DNA of 64,000 bases from Strix aluco (Eukaryota; Chordata; Aves; Strigiformes; Strigidae), in the NCBI RefSeq assembly GCF_031877795.1, contig NC_133946.1, positions 9,027,144 to 9,091,143 of the forward strand, given 5' to 3'. Positions 13,701-23,630 of this stretch are shown here, piece by piece (position 1 is the first letter of the stretch; every line of letters starts with the position of its first letter). The notes beneath the pieces were generated by a model. The model searched no databases. It saw nothing but the letters and a program-made list of their open reading frames with translations, and was not told the DNA's origin. Made by a program: the position numbers and the translations under genes.

Positions 13701-14702
13701 AAATGAAAAGACAGTCAATCTGTTCTATAGATATCTCTAAGTAACTTCTTTTTAATGTATAATGAAACTTACAATATAAGAAATTGTCATTGTTTTATAT
13801 TAAGAAATTGTCTGCCTTAAATGACTGGCCGTAGACAATTCTTGGCATCATATAAAGCTTTTTTTTTTTAAGTAATCAATTTTTAAAACAAACAGTTCAG
13901 GGTAATATTTCTTGTTTGAAGTCCATAAATCATGGTTGGTGCACAGGAAACTGAAATCGTGCTGTGCCTCCCTTTTGCTTGTTGTATTGCCTGAAAACAG
14001 CTAGGTATTACAATTTTGTACTATCTAGATTATTTGGTAGAAGAAGAATTGGGATGGGTTTGGTTTTGGTTTTGTTTTTTTTAGCTTCAGACTGGGTTTT
14101 CTACATTAAAAATTTGTTCCCATCTGTGCTCAGCAAGCAACAATACTTTGTGTCATATAAAGGGAGCTGCAGCGTTTCAGGCAATTCCTTTTAACTTTCT
14201 TGCTGAAGTGTTTGATAGTCTTTATCAAAAGAGTCCTCTCCCCTTAACAGACTCTCTTTAATTGGCCACTTGCATGGTCAGTTAACATACTGCGGTGGAA
14301 ACCAAGTGGTAAAGTGTGAACAACCGAATCTGGCACTATAAACTCAGTGACCGCGCTGAAACCTGTGGCTATTTATATACAAGGCAGTGTTTTGTCATGC
14401 TGATTTTTATTAGCACAGATTAGATACAGACAACTTGGTAGATGTCACGGATGAGTCAGAAAATGTTAAGCACGGACCATTTATAACATGCAATTCTGCA
14501 AATGAACGATGGGGCTTGGAGCCTTGTCTCTGTCCTTCCCCTGGCAAGCAGGGACACGGCACCGGGCCAGGCTGGCACTGCTCCTCTTCTGTTTATTCTA
14601 CAGAACAGGCGGGACCGATCACTGGATGGGGGGAAATGTGCCTGGCTTACAGAAGGGATTAATCCATCCTCAGGAAAGATTCTCTGTTGTTCTGTGCAGA
14701 GA
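10776..14702. other. Gene-free interval
   Basis: Unique sequence between CR1 copies. From about 11.1 to 12.4 kb it is distinctly richer in G+C and contains several overlapping open frames of 60-135 codons on both strands. None resembles a known protein. A short 22-bp-period duplication lies at 11346-11386. The remainder is AT-rich. Confidence 0.6.
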
Positions 14703-15700
14703 AATCATAGAATCATAGAATCCCAGGTTGGAAGGGACCTCAAGGATCATCCTGGTCCAACCTTTCTGGCAAAAGCCTGGTCTAGACAAGGTGGCCCAGC
14801 CCCCTGTCCAGCTGAATCTTAAAAGTGTCCAACGTTGTGGAATCCACCACTTCCCTGGGGAGATTATTCCAGTGGCTGATTGTTCTCATTGTGAAAAATT
14901 TTCCTTTTGTGTCCAATTGGATTCTCCCCAGGAGTAACTTGTACCCATTACCCCTCGTCTTTTCCTCATGACTCCTTGTCAAAAGGGAGTGTGTCTCCAT
15001 CTTCCTTGTAGCCACCCTTTAAATACTGGAACATGGTGATAAGGCCTCCCCTAAGCCTTCTCTTCTTGAGGCTGAACAACCCCAGTTCTCTCAGCCTTTC
15101 CTCACTGGGCTTCCCAGTGCCCTGCCCATCCCTGGGGACCTCCTCTGGGCCCTCTCCAGCCTGGCCACATCTTTTTTGTATAGCGAGGACCAAAATCGGA
15201 CACAGTATTCCAGGTGTGGCCTGATGAGTGCTGAGCAGAGTGGGATAATGACTCCTTTATCTCTGCTGGGGATGCCCTTGGTGATGCAGCTTTCTTGGCT
15301 TTCTTTGCCACAGCAACACACTGTTCACTCACGTTGAGCTTGTTGTCCACCAGGACCCCCAGGTACCTTTTCACCGAGCTACTCTCAAGCCAGGTAGATC
15401 CCAGCCTGTGCTGCACTCTTGGATGATGTTTTCCCAGGCACAAGACCTTACCCTTGTCCTTGCGGAACTTCATACGTTTCTTGTTAGCCCACTCTTCCAG
15501 ACTATCCAGGTCTTCCTGCAGGGTGGCTCTCCCTCTGAAGTGTCCACTTCCCTGCTCAGTTTGGTATCATCAGCAAACTTCATCAGGGTACACTTGGTCC
15601 CATCGTCCAGATCACTTAAGAAGATACTAAAGAGAGTTGGGCCCAATATCACTCCCTGGGGGACCCCACTTGTGACAGGTGATGTTTGGTAGAGGATGGC
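14703..15700 (-). mobile_element. CR1 LINE, 5'-truncated, with reverse-transcriptase remnant
   Basis: About 1 kb of antisense CR1. The 3' end is at the low coordinate, with two AATCATAG octamer-type units followed by CCAGGTTGGAAGGGACC. The minus strand shows broken ORF2 pieces: [11 protein letters not shown], the reverse-transcriptase catalytic FADDTKL (15557-15577), [24 protein letters not shown] and [10 protein letters not shown]. They lie in different frames, so the copy is frameshifted and dead. The 5' part of the element is missing, as usual for CR1. Confidence 0.96.
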
Positions 15701-18062
15701 AGGAGCACTGGGCATGTCTGGAGCATGGCAATGCTCTCAGTAATCTCAGAAATGTTGCTACATGTAATGTATCAGAGCCTATTTTTGAGGGTTAAAATTC
15801 ATTTTCACCTTTAACGCATTTCTTTTACCACCTCCAAAGGCAATGTGCAGAAAGCTGGCTTATCAATGAAGCAAAAAATGGGTGATGCCAGAGGAGGAAC
15901 ATTTCTCTAGTTCTCTGGGACATCTCAAGCTGCTCTGTCTGTGGTGGCAACAGGCCCTTATGTTTTTGTGTGGGTAGGACCACATGTGCAGCATCAGTAC
16001 TTTACGTGCTATGAATCTGCAAAGCTACTACTCTGAAATCTCGCCTTCCTAAAAAACAAGTCTTAGGATTTATCTCCAATCTTAAAATGATAATTGGATA
16101 TCTCTCCAAGGCTGAAAAGATTTTTAACTCTGGCCATAAGTTTTTGTTATAATTTTGGAAGACCTGGCAGTCACAAATTAATGTTTGTTCTTTTTTACAA
16201 GCAAACAAAAAGTTAATTATGAAAAATGATTGTATATGTCTACGTGCCTATTTATTCTGGTTCTATTCATAGGAGTATTAAACACGCTGCAGCTATACTT
16301 GTCCAGTTAAAAAAACCACTTGTGCTACGTATTTACAGAGCCTATACAACTTTAGAGAGAAATTGCTCTTACTCAGAGTGAGGGCACTGGACATTCCCAG
16401 ATCATCTATTGCCTTCCCATTTCTAGGAACAGGAAAAAGAGCATTACTCAGTGGAAAATAAAGTGGAGAAGTCTGTATCTTGGGGTCTGTCTTTTTGTTT
16501 TCTATGATCCTTACTTATCTGAACAAACTCCCTTTGCCATCAAGATGTGTAAGATCAAACCTGAATATTTTCATTCCCATTATATATCCTTCCCTAATCC
16601 TAGGAAGGGCGTAAAACTGAAAGTACGGAGATCTGATGTAGTGTGCACCTGTGTGTACAAGTGTATATGTGTGAGTCTATAAGCAAAAGTTCTGCAAAAG
16701 AATCTTGCCGTAAGGTGTGTGCGCGCTACAAAGCACTTCATATTTCTATACACTTGTATGAGTATAATCACTAATTACAAAAAGAGACAGTATCTCAAAT
16801 CAAACAGGTAGTCCTACAACCTCTTGTATCAGTGTGGTCCTACTTCACAGAGAGAGAGCAACACTCATTAAAGCCAAAAAAATAGGCAATCAGGTTTCAT
16901 TTGTAACATCGACATCCAGCAACATAAACTCCAAAGCTGGTTTGTGTCTCTGATCATTAATATCAGATGCTGCATGAAAAGCTGCCGTCGTTAATAGCCA
17001 CACAAATGATACAAGTACGAATACTAGCGTGTGGCAGATGCAAGCGTGTGTATCTGTTACCGAGCTCGTGAAGCTGGGCTTTCCTGGACAAATTCCAGCT
17101 TTAGCAGGGGGAACTTTAGCTGAGTAAGAAATCCAGGCTGTCATTCGTGAAGTAGCTGGCATAGGTGCAAAGACTCCCCAGTCTTTGGGAAAGTGAAATA
17201 GCACTTTTTTTGTCTTTCATTGCAGCATGCATTCCCTTCTAAAGAGTTAAAATCAATACCAGGGTGCCATACGTTGCAAATGTTTATCATTTATTATGCA
17301 TTTAAATGTGCACAGCACATACACCACAGTCTGGAACAGCACCTGTATAAAACTACAGACAGATTCTGGTAAATAGTGAAAGCTCATACCATATAACATT
17401 GTTATCAAGGTTTTATCACAATATTTCAAAGTTACAACAACTACCTCTGAGCATATCTTGTGTGAGGCCGTCAATTGTGGATTTAATGGAGTGAAAAGTG
17501 ACAAAATAGAACCATTCCCAGAGAAAATCTTTGTGATCTGATTTTGCTATCTGAAATCTGGAACAAAATCATCGGTTGTCAGAGGTAGTGGTGATAATTA
17601 CACAATGATTACTCACATATAGAAAACACAAAAAGTACAGAAATCCCCCAAATTACAGAAAAAAATATTAAAACTCCTTAGGCATGATATTTCCTAGGTG
17701 TTCTCTCTTGATTTGTCTTCCTTTTCTTAATTATTATTTTTGTTTTGACAGCAGCTGGCTTAAGATCTGGTCCTGATCTGCTCTAGTCTTACTGAACTTT
17801 GGTGAGTAGATTTTGTCTTCAAGGTCATGTGTAAGTAGAGGATACAGGCAACTCTATACCATCACAAAGGAACAAAGGTTTTTGTGTAGGAATGTAAAGA
17901 GAAAAAAAAAAACAAAACTGAACTCAGATTTGCATGTAGTCAGAAATAACTAGTTTAGATTGGAAGATGATCTGTAAACATCCTCTAAGTCATCAAACAT
18001 TGTGGTTAGTCCTGGTTCCCACTTAACATATTGATGCCCCAAAGGCAATGTATCTTAAAGAA
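15701..18062. other. Gene-free interval
   Basis: Unique AT-rich sequence between the CR1 copy and the AAAG array. I see no gene, RNA gene or clear repeat in it. Confidence 0.65.
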
Positions 18063-18241
<179 letters not shown>

Positions 18242-19804
18242 ACAAATGGATCCTTTTAGTGATTCCCCCATAATCAAAACTGTCTTTTCCTTCATCACAT
18301 TAGAGACATGAGTTACACTTGCAAAATATATAAAGAAAAATATAGAGTTACTTGATGACGATATAGTACTGCAGCCTGACAGCTGTCTGCAAATATTTTC
18401 ACCATGATTATCCTTACTAAAAGTAAACCACTGGGTAAAGATAGCTCAAACGTGACAAGGCTCAAATAGGATGCAACCAACTCTATCCTGAATACTTTTG
18501 GCTACATATGGAAAAAAAGAGAGATTTGGGATTACGATTGTTCCCCCAGGCCCTCCTCCAGAACTGTAAGACCAAGCAGAAAAGAGTGTACCTTCCTTCC
18601 ATGCAGATCTTGTTAGGAAACTGGCTTTGAGAGTTAGTGAGGTAGAAATTAATCAACTTTGTCAGGGAATGAGACAGAAAAAAGCAGCATATTTCTCCTT
18701 CTAAATACTGCACCAAAAATAATAAATAGTACAAAACAACCCCAATTCCTTGTGATAATCTAAATTCTCTCTGTGGAGCTTGGGTTTTCTACAAACCAGC
18801 AAATGCTTTTGCCTTTTAAAAACTTATGAGTATTACAGAGTTTCACAAACTTTGAAAAATGAATATAGTCTCCAAATGTGAAAGGGAATTTGATTTGAAT
18901 AGAATATAATTGATTCACGGTAGCATTTCACAGTGCGCTTGTTGGGGGAAGGACAGACACATTTTTTTTAGCCTAATGCCAAGCAATTGTATCAAATATA
19001 AACTTCCATTAAGGGCCACAAAAGATCGCATGCTCCTGTTTATCTAAATAGAAAAAAAACCCCAATCCTGCTGAGTTTATATAGGTGTTTAAGCCTCTCT
19101 AGTGCCTGGCAGCTCTAAGAAGACGGACTGCAGCAAAGTTCAAAGTTCAGCACTGGCAGATCTAAAAACAGATTTGTGGGGTAGCTCTTCAGCACCGTGC
19201 TTTCTGCACCGAGGTAAACCGATACTGTTCCAATTAAATAGCAACGCCGCACAAAGGAGGTCAAGCATTGTGTGTGGCTCTGCGCTGGCATCCCACCCAG
19301 GCACCTCCGCCACCGCTCCTTCTCGGAGGCCAAGAGCTTCTTTGGGAGTCACGGGGGGTTTGGAAAACACACAGAGGAGAATAAAGCCACCATAACAAAC
19401 AAACAAACAAACATGTGTACAACGATAAACACCGTACAACACACAAACAGTGCAAAACATTGTAATAGAGGAATTGAATTTCACCTGGTTTAGGACATGG
19501 AGTAGCAGCACACCTGTGATAACTTAGAAACGAATTAAATAAACCACAAAACAGAAACCTTCTACTGTTGCACCATGAAATGAAATACCTTGGGTTGGAG
19601 GTTTGTTTTGTTTTCAGAAATTAAAAAAAAAAAATCGGAACTATAAATAAATTTTGTGGCAATATATACAGATTTAAATAATTAACTTAAATATCTTACA
19701 CCTACTCTTGCATAAAACTCTCCAGTAAAAGTGCACTATGTTTCTTTTCCCCAAACGTGTTCTGCGTCTTCCCCTGTGCTGAGGTAGGTCTGAAGGGTGA
19801 TGTC
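18242..19804. other. FGF4 3' flank / 3' UTR region
   Basis: DNA directly downstream of the FGF4 stop. No AATAAA was found on the minus strand between the stop and about 18480, so the 3' end of the transcript is undefined. An A12 run lies near 19623-19634 and a short CAAA repeat near 19398-19412. No other gene is seen. Confidence 0.6.
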
Positions 19805-19981
19805 TCAGATTCTAGGAAGAAAATGTGTCACTGTCATTGTGGGAGATACTTTATTGCCTTTCTTTGTTCTTCCATTTTTGCTCAGGGCTATGTACATCCC
19901 GGGATAAATCCTGGATTCATAAGCATTGTAGTTGTTTGGCAGGAGAATCTCTTTGAATTTGCACTCGTCATTGAAATGGGT
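19805..19981 (-). CDS. FGF4: FGF4 exon 3 (coding part)
   Basis: Follows the acceptor CATTTCAG. It encodes residues 137-194 (starting THFNDECKF, with Cys143) and ends at TGA 19807-19805. It contains the receptor and heparin-binding segment around GRTKKG (173-178). The codons for Asn179-Lys180 spell AATAAA (19855-19850), a poly(A)-signal hexamer inside the coding region. Confidence 0.96.
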   Translation of the reverse strand, partial: THFNDECKFKEILLPNNYNAYESRIYPGMYIALSKNGRTKKGNKVSPTMTVTHFLPRI

Positions 19982-22863
19982 CTGAAATGAAAAGGAAAGA
20001 ATGAGAGGGAAGGAATTTTAAACATCAGGTGTGGAAATATTCTTGCTACCAGGTGTAGAAGGTGTGCTGTGGGGAAATGTGCAGCTGACTCCCCCCCACT
20101 TAGTAATCTTTTGAAGTGGTCGCCCAAACGAAGCTTCAAACAGGACTCAGGAGTCAGAGGATCATTAAGGATGCTGTGTCCAGGCCAGGCATGTACACCT
20201 AAAGGTGGGAAGGACACCCACAGCTATGTCTGCACTTGTGAGGGACACATTTTAACAGAGCTGCAGTGGGGTAAGGCCCAAGCCCAATTCTGTTGCCCTG
20301 CTCATCTAATTGCTCAGTGGTTGTCCTACCAGCAATAAACTGCCTGAGATGCTTGAGAAAAATCTGAGTGCTAGCACTTGTTCATGTTGCTTAAGGAGAA
20401 AGAGGCATTTTAAAGACACTCAGCATAGACAGTATTATCTGCTTCTTTAGTTTTAAAATTGAAGGAATGATTTGGATAACATGTTAATGGATCAGGAAAG
20501 CAGAGCTGATAAAAGGCAGAGGTTTCATTTGCAAGTAAGTACAAAGAGGGACAGGTGTTACAAGTGTGTTATCTGCAGAGTAACAAATGATCTCGTCCCT
20601 TATTATTGGGCAGAAGCCTAGTATTTTGTAAGAGAGCTCTCAGCCTACCAAGCTGAACACTGCACTGGGAATTACCTTATCCAAGACACCAAAGCAGCAG
20701 TTTTCCTAAGAAATTATGCAAATTTGCAATTTGGTGACTGATTCTGCCTGGCTTTTGTATAAGTCAAATCCTCTGTAACAGAAATGGTGCCCCAGAAAAT
20801 AATTCTGCATGCTTCGTGTCTTCATGTGGAAATGCCCTAGTTAACTTTGACATAGTTTGGCTCTTCCTCAGCTCAGCCAAGTTTCTTCAAAGCATACTTG
20901 AAAACATGGAATAGAAAAGCCATGGGTAAGGAAGGAGATCCAGGAATGTGGGTTTGAAATGATGCTGATCACAGTAACGTATACAGAGGTGAACTCAAAA
21001 GCAGGAGGACAGCTCAACATGGACAAAGACATGCACTGTTATTGTCCACCTCAAGTATATTTTATAAGATGCCTCTATCTTTTTCAAAGATTCAATGTAA
21101 AAAAATACCTGTATTGTCTCCTAGTAGATCTGCCACCTTATAAATAGAAGTCCAAACCCTGAGGATGCTGAACTGTCATGGAAACAGACTCTCCCATCAA
21201 GAGCATTAACAAAGAGTGATCAATAGCTGTGTGACAGGCACTGATTCATCACATCATAAAGGTCATTTGTGGGGGCATGGCTGATCACAAGTTCAAGTGC
21301 CCTTTGAGAGATGGAGTGAGTGATTGCCATACCCACTTAAGGCTGTTTATATTGAAATACAAGAAAGATATGGACTGAGGCTAGCTTGAGCTCTTGCCAC
21401 ACAAATGACTACTCTGTTGGTCTATGTGGTAGGCAAGGTGGGTAGCCATGGCTGGGTGACTGTAGTTTTATGGGGGAAGCAAGGAAGTGTAACGCAAAAG
21501 GGTGGGTGTTACTTCAAAAGCTTGGTGAACAGCATCCGTGGGCAGCACACTTTCTGTTGGCAGGACAGCAAGGGCTGCTTGGTGTTGCCTGACCCAGGAG
21601 GGGGCTTGGGCAGCTTCTAGCACCATGCACACCTCTCACCCCAGCTGACCATCGTCCCCTCCCCAGGCATACAATTGGCTACTTACAGATCCATAGAGTT
21701 TGCCTTTGCTATTCATGGCGACGAAGAGTCCACTTCTAACACCGAATATGCTCACCACTCCTCTTTCCACCGGGGAGATTTCCAGCAGACCTGGAGAGGA
21801 GACGCAGGAATCAGGGGGACAAAGGGCTGTGCCCTGAAGGAGTGTGTGGTGTCTGCTGCGCTCACCCAAAGGCTCCCAGCCCCAGTTGGGGTGTGGATAC
21901 CCGTGCCCCAGGAGTGCTGTGGGTGGCCACAGAACCCCAGCCTCACGCTCCACGTGCTGCCCCATGTCCCACGCTGGGACGCCTCTTCTTTTAGCCAAGT
22001 ATCTATTTTTACTTTGCCCCCAGGCATCCTCCTGTGTAGACGAGGTTAAAATAAGCCAGTGCGCTCGGGGCGAATGAAACATTTGTCATCAGTCAGCTTA
22101 GATCCCCCCTCCCGGATCTCTTATTGTTTCAGTTGGATATCAGAGCCCTGGGGCCACGGGGTTAAGTCCCCAGCAGATGCTTCTCAAATTTGGGGGAGAG
22201 CTGGGCAGCCCAAACGGGCAGCCCAGGGCACTGCGGGACCCTCCAGATGTTGAGGCAACCCCAACACCTGATGCTGCCGGCTACAAGGGGACAGAACGGA
22301 GCTGAGCAGCGCCGGGCGAGCTCCGCCGCCGTCCCGCTACCTCCGGGGGAACCCGGGAACCGCGGTGCCGGGGAAGGGCGGGGGGGGGGACGGACTTTTT
22401 AGGGGAGTTCGAGGTCTGCCACGCACCCACCCTCCTTCTGCCACATACCGCTCTGCGGGGCAGGTGAGCCGCTCCGCGCCCGCGGAACCGTCCTTAGGGG
22501 CTGTTCCGCTAGCGCGGAGCGGCTCACCTGCCCCACGGCGGGGGTCGTCGCCGGCTTACTGTATCGATTCTCGCTGTGGATCCCGTCGATGCGGCCGTCG
22601 GGCAGGACCTGGATGTGGAAACCGATGCCCACGTTGCAGTAGAGGCGCCGCAACCGTTTGATGCCCAGGAGGTAGTCGCCGTCGCGGGCGGCGTCGCGGC
22701 GCTCGGCCGGGAGACGAGCGACGGAGCGGGCGAAAAGAGCCGCGTCCCAGCGGCGTTGGCGGGGACCGGCGGGGAGGCGACCCGGGGGCGACCGGCCGCG
22801 TATCCCCCCTGGCCACAGTAGCCCCAGGAGCAGCGCCGGTAGCAGCGCTGCGGGGAGAGGCAT
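19805..22863 (-). CDS. FGF4: FGF4, fibroblast growth factor 4 (three exons, complete)
   Basis: Joined CDS is complement(19805..19981, 21687..21790, 22560..22863): 304+104+177 nt, 194 codons plus TGA. FGF4 is a secreted ligand that binds FGF receptors with heparan sulfate; in vertebrates it acts in the limb apical ridge and early mesoderm. The protein has a hydrophobic signal peptide (about residues 1-23), a basic and Pro-rich linker, and the beta-trefoil FGF core from about residue 63 to the end. Visible landmarks are [20 protein letters not shown] (62-81), the split Ser102, the conserved FGF cysteine at 143, the heparin-binding GRTKKG (173-178) and the C-terminal FLPRI. The start is fixed by an in-frame TAA two codons upstream (22870-22872) and a G at -3. 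All splice sites are GT/AG. The ending and length match what I recall of chicken FGF4, and distinguish it from FGF6, the closest paralogue. No break is seen. Confidence 0.97.
19982..21686 (-). other. FGF4 intron 2
   Basis: A phase 0 intron of 1705 nt from GTAAGT to CATTTCAG. It is ordinary unique sequence. I see no repeat copy, RNA gene or coding exon in it. Confidence 0.88.
21687..21790 (-). CDS. FGF4: FGF4 exon 2
   Basis: A 104-nt exon, the length typical of the middle exon of this FGF subfamily. It is bounded by the acceptor CTCTCCAG and the donor TCT|GTAAGT. It encodes the rest of Ser102 through Ser136, including [14 protein letters not shown] and the core strand [12 protein letters not shown]. 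Confidence 0.96.
21791..22559 (-). other. FGF4 intron 1
   Basis: A phase 1 intron of 769 nt from GTAAGC to CTCTCCAG. Its first 370 bp are GC-rich and hold the hairpin at 22457-22534 and a run of nine to ten G on the plus strand near 22380. The rest is moderately GC-rich without recognisable elements. Open frames in this intron are non-coding extensions. Confidence 0.9.
22457..22534. repeat. Perfect 23-bp inverted repeat (hairpin) in FGF4 intron 1
   Basis: Arms 22457-22479 and 22512-22534 are exact reverse complements. After a 2x2 mismatch a second 7-bp pairing (22482-22488 with 22503-22509) continues inward, leaving a loop of about 14 nt. The structure starts 25 bp inside intron 1, beyond the exon 1 donor. 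Each arm contains CAGGTGAGC, so a strong splice-donor consensus appears on both strands. The stem is mostly G+C. Confidence 0.93.
22560..22863 (-). CDS. FGF4: FGF4 exon 1 (coding part)
   Basis: Encodes residues 1-101 and the first base of Ser102. It covers the signal peptide (a Leu/Ala-rich stretch from residue 3 to 16, then WPGG), an Arg/Pro-rich linker, and the first strands of the beta-trefoil, ending in SENRY. The donor reads ATACA|GTAAGC on the minus strand (GT at 22559-22558). The exon is very GC-rich and CpG-dense, in contrast to the AT-rich surroundings. Confidence 0.96.
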
Positions 22864-22935
22864 CCCGGCTTAAGGGCGCGTAGCCAAGGGCCGGAGGCCG
22901 GTCGCTCCGAAAAGACGCTCGCCCCCCAGCTCCCG

Positions 22936-22942
22936 CTTTATA
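22936..22942 (-). promoter_or_regulatory. FGF4 TATA box
   Basis: TATAAAG on the minus strand, 73 bp upstream of the FGF4 ATG, inside GC-rich sequence. At the usual 25-30 bp spacing the transcription start would be near 22908, giving a 5' UTR of roughly 45 nt. No upstream ATG lies between this point and the start codon. The position of the start is inferred. Confidence 0.7.
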
Positions 22943-23452
22943 CTGAGGTCAAAGGGGGGGAGAAAAAAAGAAAACCAACAAAACCCAAAACAGAACAACA
23001 ACAACAACAAAAAAAAAGCCCCAACCCAAACCCAAAAAGCGAGGCGGGGGGGATGGGAAGGAGCCCTGCGCTCAGTCCCCCGAGGATCTGCGGTTTCCCT
23101 GGGCTGGCTGCATGGAGAGGAAATCCCGGGAGCAAGAGCTTCTGAACTTGATCTCAACTCCAGGAGTCTTGTCTGAAGTGCTGATCTTCTTCTATAGCTG
23201 CTCAGCCATAGCGCTTTAGCCCTGGCCACGATATTTATATATCCATGTGCGTTGGTACCTATTACATCACCACCTACTGCTGTCTGCTGCAGCCCTCCGG
23301 TTTAGCTGAAAGTCAAATTATCACCCCTAGATGCTTAACAATTCCAAAGCGTCTTGAAGGGAAAGGTGAGCAGCACTGGTGCTAAACAAGAGGGACAGCA
23401 CAGACTTTTAAAAAGAAAAGGTCATATTTTGAACTCATCACAGCGGCTTCCT
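22943..23452. promoter_or_regulatory. FGF4 proximal upstream region
   Basis: Upstream flank between the TATA box and the TTTC array. It contains an A/C-rich stretch with a short CAA repeat (about 22970-23035) and then unique sequence. It is presumed promoter-proximal by position only; no specific factor site is claimed. Confidence 0.4.

Positions 23453-23630
<178 letters not shown>

Larger units (their letters stand above)
22190..22930. promoter_or_regulatory. CpG island over FGF4 promoter, exon 1 and start of intron 1
   Basis: A GC-rich, CpG-dense block in otherwise AT-rich DNA. It covers the TATA region, all of coding exon 1 and about 370 bp of intron 1. Boundaries were judged by eye. Such islands are usual at developmental FGF promoters. 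Confidence 0.75.

Noticed and set aside
1-18000. FGF19 exons
   Set aside because: No frame resembles FGF19 and none of the expected FGF core strands is present; the gene must be outside the window.
22399-22863. A 154-codon frame extending FGF4 exon 1
   Set aside because: It runs through the exon 1 donor at 22559 into the intron. The repeated GQVSRSA-type peptide on both strands is the translation of the inverted repeat.
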